Shown: positions 1 to 8,436 of the stretch, piece by piece
How the letters are laid out: every line of letters begins with the position of its first letter
How positions within the stretch are numbered: the stretch's first letter is position 1
Assembly (NCBI RefSeq): GCF_900142075.1
Contig: NZ_FQZO01000004.1
Coordinates: forward strand, 248,001-312,000
Length of the DNA: 64,000 bases
Direction: 5' to 3'
Origin: Clostridium amylolyticum
Lineage (GTDB): Bacteria; Bacillota; Clostridia; Clostridiales; Clostridiaceae
Position numbers and translations under genes: made by a program
The notes under the pieces: generated by a model
Database searches by the model: none
What the model was told of the DNA's origin: nothing
What the model saw: the letters and a program-made list of their open reading frames with translations, nothing else

Positions 1-50
1 TTCATTCCCAATAATGAGTCAGTATTATCACTTATTATAAATGCTTTCAT
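1..50 (-). CDS. V-type ATP synthase subunit F, N-terminal fragment
   Basis: Only the first 16 codons lie in the window; the gene runs off the left edge. The minus-strand reading starts MKAFIISDNTDSLLGM, which matches the start of V/A-type ATPase subunit F (E. hirae NtpG equivalent), the small central-stalk subunit that couples the catalytic head to the rotor. An AGGA-type ribosome-binding site sits just upstream, inside the 15-base gap after the subunit K stop codon, so it is the next gene of the ATPase operon. Too short for family confirmation by anything but this opening and its context. Confidence 0.72.
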   Translation of the reverse strand, partial: MKAFIISDNTDSLLGM

Positions 51-65
51 ATCATCATATCCTAA

Positions 66-494
66 TTAAATTCTTGATAATATCATTATAGAAATAATAA
101 GTCCATATATTGCAATACCTTCTGCTAGCCCAACATATATAAGGGTCTTACCTAATATGGAAGGATCCTCAGATACAGCTCCTAGGGCTGAAGAACCTAC
201 CGCTCCAACTCCATAACCAGCTCCTACTGTGGCTAATCCTGTACTCAAAGCAGCAGCTAAATAGCCTAGTCCAGCTGCTGGATTTGCTGCTGTTTCAGAA
301 GCCGCATGAGCCGCTGTAGGTATCATTAGCACTACAGCTCCCATCATAGCAGGTATAAAAACTCCTAAATTTATCTTTAAAGCCTTTCTAACTTTCTTTT
401 TTCCTTCTATCTCATTTTTTGATTTTTGAATTAACCCATAAGTTACAGTACCTACAACTAAGGCAAATACTATTATTAAAAATAAATACATCAT
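66..494 (-). CDS. ntpK: V-type ATP synthase subunit K (membrane rotor proteolipid)
   Basis: Proteolipid subunit of the V/A-type ATPase rotor ring, which carries H+ or Na+ through the membrane. The 142-residue protein has an N-terminal hydrophobic helix (about 3-22), a basic stretch, a second hydrophobic segment ending in a signal-peptidase-like TAAHAAS sequence (about residue 62-68), then one c-type hairpin (about 72-140). The ion-binding glutamate is in the last helix (GLAEGIAIYG). The first helix of the hairpin shows no Gln of the kind seen in Na+-binding c subunits, which hints at H+ but proves little. Only one bona fide hairpin is present, unlike the duplicated four-helix E. hirae NtpK. 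Starts immediately after the subunit I stop. Confidence 0.9.
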   Translation of the reverse strand: MMYLFLIIVFALVVGTVTYGLIQKSKNEIEGKKKVRKALKINLGVFIPAMMGAVVLMIPTAAHAASETAANPAAGLGYLAAALSTGLATVGAGYGVGAVGSSALGAVSEDPSILGKTLIYVGLAEGIAIYGLIISIMILSRI

Positions 495-495
495 A

Positions 496-2511
496 TTAAC
501 ACTCCTCGCATATTAAATTAATATTTTCTTCTATATGGTTTTGATTAATATTCTTTTCTAAAGCTATGGGGTTAAAAGCCACCCCTGAACCTTGATAATA
601 TTTACTAAACAGTTCATAGTACTCTAATCTAAGACCTTGAATAAATACTATTAATCCCTCTAAACCTATGATTATAATATTTCCTAAAACATACATAAAC
701 ACGCTTCCTACTCCATTGTTCATCATATTAGCCATAGCAGCAAAAGCTACAAACAGTCCTACGTGGTTTAGAGCAAAAGCTCCCACTCTGATAAAGGACA
801 AAGTATTAGAGAACATACTAAGCAAGGTCTCCAATATTTCAAATCCTGCTTCTACAAAGTATTCTCCAGGCTTAGTATTGAATAAAGGTCTTTTATGCAT
901 AACTAAATTAGCTAAAGGTTGTTTCATCATTATTACTATAAGTAGAGTAATTAAAACTACTATTACTATTGGTGTAGGAACTATATTTACCTTTAACACT
1001 TTAGTCAATATAAAACCTAATACTATTAAGTAAAAAAGTAAACCTGCTACCCCCTCTTTGCCAAATAAACCGTGTTCTACATCTTTTTTTCTAAAGGCAT
1101 TAACTAAACCTAAAGCAAATCCAACTATTAATAGAATACATCCAAAGACTATTGCAGCTAGCAATATATCTTGAATATCTTCCATAGGCCTGATAAGCAG
1201 TGCAGGTATAGTTTCAAAACCAAAAATACTACCATAAAGGCTACCAAATACCATAGAGCTTATACCTAATCTTGAGAGAATTCCCCCTAGATTAACTCTT
1301 TTAAACTTATATTTCATAAGAATACCCGCAAGTGCAAGTATAAACCCTTGTCCTAAATCCCCAAACATTGCTCCAAACATAATCATATAGCTTATGCTTA
1401 AAAAAGTGGTGGGGTCTATTTCTCCATAGGCTGGGGTTCCATACATTTTCACCATAGATTCAAAAGGTTTAATAAATGAATTATTTTTAAGCTTGGTGGG
1501 TGTAGTTAAATGAGGATTTTCCAAGCTTTCTGGTTTCTTTTCAATTATTATTATCTTTTTATCTACCTTAGTAACTATTTTTTTAAATTCTTTCAAATAG
1601 CCCTGTGGAACCCATCCAGATAAATAGAAAAATTCATTGGTAGTGGCTGCTGTATTTTTTATATCATTAGCTCTAATATCTAATTCTAGACTTAAATCCA
1701 AGATTTCTATTTTAGAATTATTATCTTCAAAGAATTTTTTTAAATTCATCTCTAATTGTTCTATTACTTTTTCTATTTCTACTTTCTTTTCTCTCAAGGT
1801 TTCAGATGCTTCCTTTGGAGTCCCTGTAAATTCCTTTGCCATAGCTATAGGTTCACAGTTAGCTGACTGGAATACTTTTTGGGCTTCATTTAAAAGCATG
1901 TTTGGGGTAAATGTCATAATAATTTTGTAATCCTTAAATTTACAAAGGGTTACCACAGTTGAAGGTATATTTTCATAATTTCTTTTTAACTTTTCCCTAT
2001 TATCATCGCTTATTTTATACATTCCCCAAGTAAAGTTTGAAAGGCCATTAAGTTCTTCCATTTTAACATCTACTTCTGAAAGAAAATCTAGTCCTTGAGC
2101 CATTCTCTCATATTCGTCTCTTTGATTTTTCTTTTCAATTAACTCTTCATTTATACCGCTATAGTTTTCATAAAGATCATTAATGGATTTAAATATCTCT
2201 CCATCATCCCAAATAAATTGATTATTATAATCATTACTTTTTACATATTTGCTTTTTTCCTTAATTAATTCTGCAATTTGTTTTGTAATTTTAGAATAAT
2301 CCTTATGAGCGGTATAAGGTCTTATATAACATACGTTCAGCAAAGCATCCATATTATCTTCATTAGTACTTAGAGTAAAATTAGTGGAATTGATTTGCTG
2401 CAGAACATCTACAGGTTCAAAGTTATTCGTCATAACCACTAACTTTGAAATTCTGTCAAACTGGTTTATACTTCCTACCATGTCCACCATGTACATTTTT
2501 TCGATGGCCAT
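496..2511 (-). CDS. ntpI: V-type ATP synthase subunit I (a-subunit-like stator)
   Basis: Membrane stator subunit forming the ion half-channels against the K ring. The 671-residue protein has the expected two-part build: a long soluble, partly coiled-coil N-terminal arm (to about 350) and a C-terminal part with about seven to eight transmembrane helices. The family signature around the first membrane helix is clear (EIDPTTFLSISYMIMFGAMF, then GDLGQG), and the conserved arginine helix reads SFIRVGAFALNHVG. Length is normal for bacterial NtpI. It lies between subunit C (13-base gap) and subunit K (stop and start almost touching), so it is part of one operon. Confidence 0.95.
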   Translation of the reverse strand: MAIEKMYMVDMVGSINQFDRISKLVVMTNNFEPVDVLQQINSTNFTLSTNEDNMDALLNVCYIRPYTAHKDYSKITKQIAELIKEKSKYVKSNDYNNQFIWDDGEIFKSINDLYENYSGINEELIEKKNQRDEYERMAQGLDFLSEVDVKMEELNGLSNFTWGMYKISDDNREKLKRNYENIPSTVVTLCKFKDYKIIMTFTPNMLLNEAQKVFQSANCEPIAMAKEFTGTPKEASETLREKKVEIEKVIEQLEMNLKKFFEDNNSKIEILDLSLELDIRANDIKNTAATTNEFFYLSGWVPQGYLKEFKKIVTKVDKKIIIIEKKPESLENPHLTTPTKLKNNSFIKPFESMVKMYGTPAYGEIDPTTFLSISYMIMFGAMFGDLGQGFILALAGILMKYKFKRVNLGGILSRLGISSMVFGSLYGSIFGFETIPALLIRPMEDIQDILLAAIVFGCILLIVGFALGLVNAFRKKDVEHGLFGKEGVAGLLFYLIVLGFILTKVLKVNIVPTPIVIVVLITLLIVIMMKQPLANLVMHKRPLFNTKPGEYFVEAGFEILETLLSMFSNTLSFIRVGAFALNHVGLFVAFAAMANMMNNGVGSVFMYVLGNIIIIGLEGLIVFIQGLRLEYYELFSKYYQGSGVAFNPIALEKNINQNHIEENINLICEEC

Positions 2512-2524
2512 ATACTCACCTCTT

Positions 2525-3571
2525 TTATAGTGCTGTAGTTAGAAACTTAATCATTTCTGTATTTTCCGCGTTATACCGTTTATTTTCCACAATGGAAACT
2601 ATATTTTTAATTTCTATGTGGAGTAAATTAAAATAGGATATTACCATAGATATGTCTAGATTTGAAGCCCTCATATAACTATCTAAAAACTTTTTAAAAG
2701 ATGCTCTTTCATAAGCTTCTATCAGAAAATCAGAATTGTTTTTCATAGGAATAATTTGGCTATAAGGTAAATCTTTTAAAAGATCATAATACTCATCAAC
2801 ACTTTTGGCATAACAAAGCTTTTTAAGTATGTCTGACTTTAGCTTATAATTATCATATATAGCATAGTTAAATAGTTCTTCTGGAGAAATATTATAATAC
2901 TTTTTACCTCTGTAAATAGCAGTAATATTCAATAGATCAGCTTCAAACCCTGTAATATCACTAATTATTTTTCTGTCGGTTTTATCTAGCTTCTTAATGA
3001 ATTTCCTTAAAGTAATGTAATAAGTAAAGTCCAAATTATTTTCTAATCTAAACAGACCTTCATTGCTTATTTTAGCTTGAAAATATTTAGTATGCTTATA
3101 ATAGACAGACCCTTTAAGCCTTTCAATAACCTCTTCTGCACTATTAGAAGATAATAAATAATCATAATCTACAGTAGTAAGAGGATTTTTAAAAGCTAGC
3201 ATTTCTTCAATCTCTTCTCTTGATCTACCTACAAATTTAGCTCTTATTATTACTTTAATATCCTCAATTTCATACCTCATAAAAAGAATTTTAATTAGTC
3301 TTTTGTATTCTCCATTGAAATAGTGACTGAGTTTGTATAACTTCTGGATGTGATACCTTTTTAGTATTATTTCGAATTGCCCTCTTCTTATACTTTCGGC
3401 AGGAATCCCCTCAAGAGCTTCATTATAATGAGTTTCTTCTTTTAGTATTCTAATACACTCAGCAAAAGAATTTGCTGATAATAGTTTATTATATTGTTCT
3501 TTGTTTAAAAAATGCCCTTGCATCGCTTTAATTTTGGTGTTTATGGCACCATATCTAATAATATTGCTCAT
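2525..3571 (-). CDS. ntpC: V-type ATP synthase subunit C
   Basis: Funnel-shaped subunit that links the central stalk to the K ring in V/A-type ATPases. The 348-residue protein is all-helical and charged, with no membrane segment, and shows family traits such as the N-terminal YGAINTKIKAMQG region and the repeated three-part helical organisation typical of the AC39/NtpC family. Length is normal (about 330-350). It is preceded by a GGAGG-type site and lies 15 bases after the G/H-like gene. Its position in front of subunit I differs from the E. hirae and Thermus order, where C follows E. Confidence 0.9.
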   Translation of the reverse strand: MSNIIRYGAINTKIKAMQGHFLNKEQYNKLLSANSFAECIRILKEETHYNEALEGIPAESIRRGQFEIILKRYHIQKLYKLSHYFNGEYKRLIKILFMRYEIEDIKVIIRAKFVGRSREEIEEMLAFKNPLTTVDYDYLLSSNSAEEVIERLKGSVYYKHTKYFQAKISNEGLFRLENNLDFTYYITLRKFIKKLDKTDRKIISDITGFEADLLNITAIYRGKKYYNISPEELFNYAIYDNYKLKSDILKKLCYAKSVDEYYDLLKDLPYSQIIPMKNNSDFLIEAYERASFKKFLDSYMRASNLDISMVISYFNLLHIEIKNIVSIVENKRYNAENTEMIKFLTTAL

Positions 3572-3586
3572 ATTCCCCCTCCTTTA

Positions 3587-3898
3587 TCAGGAGTTTATAA
3601 TATTGAGAAAAACAGTATTTATAATAACATCTTTAGCCTTAATATAATTACTATTTATTCTATCAATTTCCAATTGTTTATCTTTAGCAATTTCTTCGGC
3701 TTTTTTTTCTGCTTGGTATATACCTTCATTGATGATGTTTTTTTTAATAGTATTTATAATGTTTATATTTTCCTCTTCAGCCTTTGTTAAATGCTCCTTA
3801 AGTTCTTTATTCTTTGCTTCTATCATCTCCTCAATATCTTTATCGTATCTTTCTGCTTCTTTGTCAATATTTATTATGCTATTAATTACATACTGCAT
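3587..3898 (-). CDS. V-type ATPase peripheral-stalk subunit (G/H-like)
   Basis: A 103-residue, highly charged, alanine/glutamate/lysine-rich protein predicted to be almost entirely coiled coil (about residues 10-90). It has no membrane segment or enzymatic motif. Size, composition and position as the first gene of the ATPase operon fit the short peripheral-stalk subunit (called G, H or NtpF in different systems) that pairs with subunit E. Sequence conservation in this family is weak, so the call rests mostly on context. A GGGGGGTG ribosome-binding site lies just upstream. Confidence 0.75.
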   Translation of the reverse strand: MQYVINSIINIDKEAERYDKDIEEMIEAKNKELKEHLTKAEEENINIINTIKKNIINEGIYQAEKKAEEIAKDKQLEIDRINSNYIKAKDVIINTVFLNIINS

Positions 3899-4178
3899 AG
3901 TTTACACCCCCCGCTAAAAAGCCATAATTATATATTAATACTTTAGATGTAAATGTAAAATTTCAAAAATGGTGTTAATTAGAGCAAATGGAAGTTAGTA
4001 TCATGTAAATTTCCTATATCCGTTTAATTTCGCAATGAATATGTTTTTAGACTAAATTTTGTACTTTTTTAACAGATTAATAACATTATAAATTTAGTTT
4101 TAATATTCTGATTTTTTCTAATATTCTCAAGATATATATGGTACCATTATTATAAGAATTATTTAAGGAGGAATATAT
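3899..4178. promoter_or_regulatory. Divergent promoter region between the V-ATPase operon and the DsrE-like gene
   Basis: AT-rich 280-base gap between divergent genes. On the minus strand a TATAAT (3932-3927) stands in front of the ATPase operon with only weak -35 candidates (TTTACA-like, suboptimal spacing). On the plus strand a good AAGGAGG ribosome-binding site (about 4164-4170) precedes the DsrE-like start. No riboswitch or terminator was recognised. Confidence 0.45.
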
Positions 4179-4748
4179 ATGACTGATAATTTTAATTATC
4201 CACCAGGAAACCCCAATAACCATCCCGAAGTTATTCCTGGAATAATAAGTAATGGTATATCTCCAGTGAATGATAAAAGCCCTGAAATTTATACAGAGGA
4301 TACTGTGTCTGAAATAAAACCTACTGATGTTACTAATAATTATAATGTTTCGCAAAAATACAAAGCTTTAATGCATGTTCATGAAGCATCAAAATGGGAT
4401 ACAGCCTTAGAATCTGCTAAGAGTATATATGACCACTTAGGAATGCAAAATGTTCATCTCATCTTTGTAGCAACCGGTGATGCTGTAAAAACATTAATTG
4501 ATAAGGAAAAGGCGAATACCGACTTTATGGATTCCATAAGAGCTTCTCTGGCTCATAGTAATGATGAAAATATTGAAACCATACTTGCTTTATCCGTAAG
4601 TGGTGCAGATTTTAAGGCCTGTGGTGCATCCATGGCTCATTATGATATAGATGCTCCCAAGATGTTTAACTACGTAAAAATAATTCCTTCAGCGCCTGTA
4701 GAACTATTAGTTAAACAAAATGAAGGTTATGCTTATCTTCTATTTTAA
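4179..4748 (+). CDS. DsrE-like family protein with a proline/asparagine-rich N-terminal extension
   Basis: The C-terminal part (about residues 60-189) resembles the small DsrE/DsrF/YchN-like fold: an opening KALMHVHEASKWDTALESA, an NVHLIFVATGDAV strand, and an FKACGASM segment with the single conserved cysteine seen in these sulfur-relay and redox-sensing proteins. The first 60 residues are low complexity and rich in N, P and I, and are not part of that fold. Strong AAGGAGG site 7 bases before the ATG. The next gene follows after 14 bases, so the two are probably co-transcribed. Exact function unknown; sulfur-carrier activity is not shown. Confidence 0.65.
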   Translation: MTDNFNYPPGNPNNHPEVIPGIISNGISPVNDKSPEIYTEDTVSEIKPTDVTNNYNVSQKYKALMHVHEASKWDTALESAKSIYDHLGMQNVHLIFVATGDAVKTLIDKEKANTDFMDSIRASLAHSNDENIETILALSVSGADFKACGASMAHYDIDAPKMFNYVKIIPSAPVELLVKQNEGYAYLLF

Positions 4749-4762
4749 CAGGAGGTGTATTT

Positions 4763-5173
4763 ATGCCTTGGAATAAAAATGATTATCCAGCATCTATGAA
4801 AAATCTTCCAGATAAACAGCGAGATAAAGCCATTGAAATAGCTAATTCATTATTGGAAGATGGCTATGAGGAAGAAAGAGCTATCCCCATTGCTATTTCC
4901 ACCTCAGAAAAATGGGCGGATAATAGAGCCTCTATCCCCTCTTCCAAGGAGATGAAACAAAGTAAAGGTCATGAAAAGGAAACTTCAGAAGCACTTTACC
5001 ATATACTTCCTAATAAGGAAGAATGGATTATCAGAAAAACAGGTTCAAAAAGGCAGAGTTTTTCCTTTGATACAAAGCAAGAAGCTTTAGATAAAGCTAA
5101 ATATATTTTAAAAAATACACCCTCTAGGTTTATAGTTCATAAAAAAGATGGTAGTTTTGAAAAAGTATTATAA
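4763..5173 (+). CDS. ChaB-like / DUF2188-containing protein
   Basis: A 136-residue protein with two recognisable parts. Residues 1-50 (MPWNKNDYPASMKNLPDKQR and the following helix) resemble the ChaB-type short helical module. Residues about 80-135 (LYHILPNKEEWIIRKTGSKR and the following segment) match the DUF2188 pattern: a short beta-rich module usually followed by an alpha helix. No catalytic motif is visible. Preceded by AGGAGGTG and co-oriented 14 bases behind the DsrE-like gene; an intrinsic terminator follows. These modules are often seen in small stress-associated proteins, but no function is established here. Confidence 0.65.
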   Translation: MPWNKNDYPASMKNLPDKQRDKAIEIANSLLEDGYEEERAIPIAISTSEKWADNRASIPSSKEMKQSKGHEKETSEALYHILPNKEEWIIRKTGSKRQSFSFDTKQEALDKAKYILKNTPSRFIVHKKDGSFEKVL

Positions 5174-5224
5174 ATATCATCAGTCTTTAATTAATTATTT
5201 TAAAAGTATAATAAGACTTATTAA

Positions 5225-5253
5225 GGGTCCCATAAATATGGGACTCTTTTTTA
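5225..5253 (+). terminator. Intrinsic terminator after the DUF2188 gene
   Basis: Nine-base-pair stem GGGTCCCAT / ATGGGACTC with an AAAT loop (one G-U pair) followed by a T6 tract. Confidence 0.9.
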
Positions 5254-5284
5254 TTGTAGACATAATTATGACACATTTTTATGC

Positions 5285-5320
5285 TATAATTTGTTCATAT
5301 TATTATTAACTTCAGGAGGA
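5285..5320 (+). promoter_or_regulatory. Extended -10 promoter and ribosome-binding site of the two-component operon
   Basis: TGCTATAAT is an extended -10 element (TATAAT at 5285-5290); no convincing -35 was found 16-18 bases upstream. An AGGAGGA ribosome-binding site at about 5314-5320 precedes the ATG at 5326. Confidence 0.5.
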
Positions 5321-5325
5321 TTATT

Positions 5326-6018
5326 ATGAGCACGACTATACTCATTGCAGACGATAATATAGAGATAATAGATATTCTTACCCCTTACTTAAAGAGAGAA
5401 GGATATGATGTAGTATCTGCACTAAATGGTGAAGAGGCTTTAAATGAGTTTAAAACAAGTAACCCAAGCTTAATACTTTTAGATGTTATGATGCCTATTA
5501 TTGATGGTATGGAAGTGTGCAGAATAATTAGAAGGGAATCTGACGTACCCATAATTATGCTCACAGCTAGAGGGGAATATAATGACAAAATTTTGGGGTT
5601 GGAATTAGGTGCTGATGATTACATAGTAAAACCTTTTAGTCCTGGGGAAGTAATTGCTAGAATTAAAGCTATCTTCAGAAGGATTGATAATGCTGAAAGT
5701 TCTTCTAAGCCCTTAACCTTGCATAACCTTGAAATAAATATAGAAACATATACCGTTAAAATAAATCATATTTCTATAACCTTAACAAAGAAAGAAATTG
5801 AATTACTATACCTACTAGCTTCAAACCCAGGAAGAGTCTTTACTAGAGATGTTCTTTTAGATAAAATTTGGGGATATGAGTACTTTGGTAATTCACGTAC
5901 TGTAGATACTCACATAAAAAGATTGCGATCTAAGCTTAATATTAAAGATGATTTTCTTTGGGATATAAAAACCTTATGGGGTTTAGGTTATAAATTTGAG
6001 GTAAAAGAACATGCATGA
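5326..6018 (+). CDS. OmpR/PhoB-family response regulator
   Basis: Transcriptional response regulator of 230 residues. The receiver domain (about 3-115) has the acidic pair D9-D10, the phosphoacceptor D53 in LLLDVMMP, the switch Thr in MLTARGE and the conserved Lys in YIVKPF. The C-terminal winged helix (about 130-227) carries the LTKKEIELL start and the recognition region NSRTVDTHIKRLRSKL. Length is typical. It overlaps the downstream histidine kinase by 8 bases, so the two are translationally coupled partners. The signal is not evident from sequence. Confidence 0.95.
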   Translation: MSTTILIADDNIEIIDILTPYLKREGYDVVSALNGEEALNEFKTSNPSLILLDVMMPIIDGMEVCRIIRRESDVPIIMLTARGEYNDKILGLELGADDYIVKPFSPGEVIARIKAIFRRIDNAESSSKPLTLHNLEINIETYTVKINHISITLTKKEIELLYLLASNPGRVFTRDVLLDKIWGYEYFGNSRTVDTHIKRLRSKLNIKDDFLWDIKTLWGLGYKFEVKEHA

Positions 6019-7471
6019 TAAAGAAAGAATTATTCATAATAAATTGATATTTAAAATCACCTTTGGTTTTATTTCTATAATATTAGTTTCTACCATAATT
6101 TTAGGTTTTATTTCTTTTCAAATTTTTAAGGATTATATGTACAAAAATAAAAAAAATAATATGTCCATGAAAGCTCATCAAATATCAACTATGCTAATGA
6201 GCCACGATATTGAAAAAGAAACTAATTTTGATTATGAAAGTCTATCTAATTATGTAGAACCTTTAGCCAATGGACGTATATGGATTTCAGACAAAAATGG
6301 TAATTTAGTGTTTTTATCGCGTAAAGGCTGTAAAAACCATATGATGGCTGGAGGTAAAATGGGTGCGAACCTAGACAATGACGCCTTAACCAGTGCTCTA
6401 AAAGGCAATACATTTATTAAAGAATCCAAGAATGCATATTATGATGAGAACATGCTTCTAGTTGCTGAACCTATTTACAATAAAAATAATGAAATAAACG
6501 GGGCTATACTACTATTTTCACCTATACAGGATTTAAAAGAAGCTCAAGGTAAATTTCTTCAATATCTTACTTATGCCCTTATCATTGAACTTATGCTTGC
6601 GGGGATATTAAGCTTTTATTTTTCTAAATTCATAACTAAACCCATCCTTTCCATGGTTAACTTTTCAGGAGAATTAATAAAAGGAAATTATAAAGTTAAA
6701 AACAATATAGTGCAAAAAGATGAAATTGGACTATTGGCAAATTCCTTAAATGAGCTTTCCAAAAGACTGGATGATAATGTTAAGGTTTTAATGGAAGAAG
6801 AATCGCTGAGAAAGGAATTTGTAGCTAATGTATCTCATGAATTCAGAACACCTTTAACTATATTAAAAGGTAGATTGGAGTCTTTAATAGATGGTGTAAT
6901 TGAAGATAAAAATATACAGTATAACTATGAAAGTATGTTAAAGGAAGTAAATAGGCTAAGTAGAATGGTTAATGACTTATTAGACCTTTCTAAGCTTCAA
7001 AACAACAAGCTTCAACTTAATATAGAAGATATAGATGTAGAATTACTTTTAGAAGAAGTTTTGGATAATATAAGCGTATTAGCCAAAGAAGCAGGAATTA
7101 AATTAAATGCAGATATAGATATCTCTTCTATTACTATTAAAGGAGATTATGATAGACTTAAGCAACTTCTAATAATATTTCTAGATAATGCAGTAAAATA
7201 TTCACCCAAAGGCACTTATATAGACATAAAGGTAAGTACAGGGGAATACCTGAATATTTTAATTAAAGACCATGGATATGGAATTGCAGAAGATGACTTA
7301 AAATACATTTGGCAAAGATTTTATAAAGGGGATAAATCAAGAACTCAAAAAGGCGGCACGGGCTTAGGCCTTGCTATAGCAAAACATATCATAGAACTGC
7401 ATAAAGGCAAAGTTCAAATACAGAGTAATTTAAAGGAAGGTACTACAGTGATCCTTAGTTTACCAATATAA
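6011..7471 (+). CDS. Sensor histidine kinase, HAMP-containing, partner of the preceding regulator
   Basis: Membrane-bound kinase of 486 residues: transmembrane helix 1 (about 14-40), an extracytoplasmic sensor of about 140 residues containing a cluster GCKNHMMAGGKMG rich in H, M and C, transmembrane helix 2 (about 184-205), HAMP linker (about 206-258), HisKA with the phosphorylated histidine in NVSHEFRTPLT (about H276), and HATPase_c with NAVKYS and the GTGLGLAIAKHI box. The His/Met/Cys-rich patch might bind a metal, which is inference. Overlaps the regulator gene by 8 bases. Confidence 0.95.
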   Translation: MHDKERIIHNKLIFKITFGFISIILVSTIILGFISFQIFKDYMYKNKKNNMSMKAHQISTMLMSHDIEKETNFDYESLSNYVEPLANGRIWISDKNGNLVFLSRKGCKNHMMAGGKMGANLDNDALTSALKGNTFIKESKNAYYDENMLLVAEPIYNKNNEINGAILLFSPIQDLKEAQGKFLQYLTYALIIELMLAGILSFYFSKFITKPILSMVNFSGELIKGNYKVKNNIVQKDEIGLLANSLNELSKRLDDNVKVLMEEESLRKEFVANVSHEFRTPLTILKGRLESLIDGVIEDKNIQYNYESMLKEVNRLSRMVNDLLDLSKLQNNKLQLNIEDIDVELLLEEVLDNISVLAKEAGIKLNADIDISSITIKGDYDRLKQLLIIFLDNAVKYSPKGTYIDIKVSTGEYLNILIKDHGYGIAEDDLKYIWQRFYKGDKSRTQKGGTGLGLAIAKHIIELHKGKVQIQSNLKEGTTVILSLPI

Positions 7472-7526
7472 AATGGCAGTCATATGAGTTATGATTTATT
7501 GGACAATAACTCATATGGCTGCCATT
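7472..7526. terminator. Long hairpin between convergent genes
   Basis: A 21-bp stem (7472-7492 with 7506-7526, a single G-U type mismatch) and a 13-base loop separates the convergent kinase and VIT1-type genes. The T-rich tail is better on the minus strand (ATTTTATATT), so it probably ends the minus-strand gene best and may act in both directions. Confidence 0.75.
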
Positions 7527-7528
7527 GC

Positions 7529-8320
7529 TTATGCCACTGCTGAAAGCAAATTGCCGATTATATAGGCGGCTGTAGCGGCTAATCCACCTACTATAAGCAT
7601 TTCTAATCCAGACTTTAGCCAATTTTCTTCAGTTACCTTTACCTTTAAGGCCCCTAACGTAAATAGAGTAGCTCCTGTTAACACACTGGCTATTATAAAG
7701 GTATTCTCTGCAAAATATGGGATAAATCTTGAAAGCACATAAGCTAATACTGGTATAAAACCAAATATTACAAAGGAAGTAAAGGTAACCAAGGCATTTT
7801 TTACAGGAGATTCATCTTCCTCTATAATACCTAGCTCCTCTACCATCATTATATCTATCCATGTATTTTTATTTTTTGATATAATCTCCGTTACTGTCAC
7901 GGCATCTTCCTTTTCCATACCCTTTGCAGTATATAGTTCTATTAATTCTATTTTTTCTCCCTCAGGATAGTGCTCTACTTCCCAAGTTTCTCTTTCTCTC
8001 TCCAATTCTTTATACTTTATTTCTGCTTTTGTACTTAAATAGTCTCCAATGGCCATAGAAAGACCATCTGCTATTAAGTTTGCAAAGCCCATAATGAGAA
8101 CAACTCCAGGAGAAAGAGCGGCACCTGCTACCCCTGCTACTACTGCAAAGGTAGTAATAATGCCATCAAGGCCCCCATAAACAACATTTTTTATATATTG
8201 CCCTTGTTCAGTATTATGCTTTTCATAGGACCTTTTCTTCAATTGATGTGCTTTTTTTGCAGCTTCCACATCTTTATTTTTAAAAGCTTCCTTAGCTTTA
8301 TCTAAATTTCTAGAAAACAA
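7529..8320 (-). CDS. VIT1/CCC1-family transporter
   Basis: Member of the VIT1/CCC1 iron/manganese transporter family. The 263-residue protein has an N-terminal charged helix, then TM1 with the family signature YGGLDGIITTFAVVAGVAGA and the GFANLIADGLSMAIGDYLS motif with its metal-site acidic and methionine residues. A charged cytosolic helical bundle (about 105-185, rich in E and K as in the metal-binding domain of this family) comes before three C-terminal helices. A GGAAGG-type ribosome-binding site precedes the start. It is monocistronic. Direction and metal of transport cannot be told from sequence; family members usually move Fe2+ or Mn2+ out of the cytosol. Confidence 0.85.
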   Translation of the reverse strand: MFSRNLDKAKEAFKNKDVEAAKKAHQLKKRSYEKHNTEQGQYIKNVVYGGLDGIITTFAVVAGVAGAALSPGVVLIMGFANLIADGLSMAIGDYLSTKAEIKYKELERERETWEVEHYPEGEKIELIELYTAKGMEKEDAVTVTEIISKNKNTWIDIMMVEELGIIEEDESPVKNALVTFTSFVIFGFIPVLAYVLSRFIPYFAENTFIIASVLTGATLFTLGALKVKVTEENWLKSGLEMLIVGGLAATAAYIIGNLLSAVA

Positions 8321-8396
8321 AATATCACCTTCCTTTTGTAAGATTATTTTCTAATTATTTCTATTATAATATATGCTATCATTGAAAACAAATGTA

Positions 8397-8421
8397 AAAA
8401 AGCGCCTAAAAAGCGCTTTTT
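8397..8421 (-). terminator. Intrinsic terminator after azoR
   Basis: Nine-base-pair stem (8397-8405 with 8413-8421; AAAAAGCGC/GCGCTTTTT) followed on the minus strand by a T tract. It lies 16 bases after the stop codon. Confidence 0.88.
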
Positions 8422-8436
8422 CATTCAAATACCCTA

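Noticed and set aside
668..1033. Plus-strand reading opposite the subunit I gene
   Set aside because: Shadow of a well-identified gene on the other strand. It has no ribosome-binding site and a composition mirroring hydrophobic codons. The same holds for similar shadows opposite thiM, livG, livM, livH, mgtA, ABC-F, hydantoinase and others.
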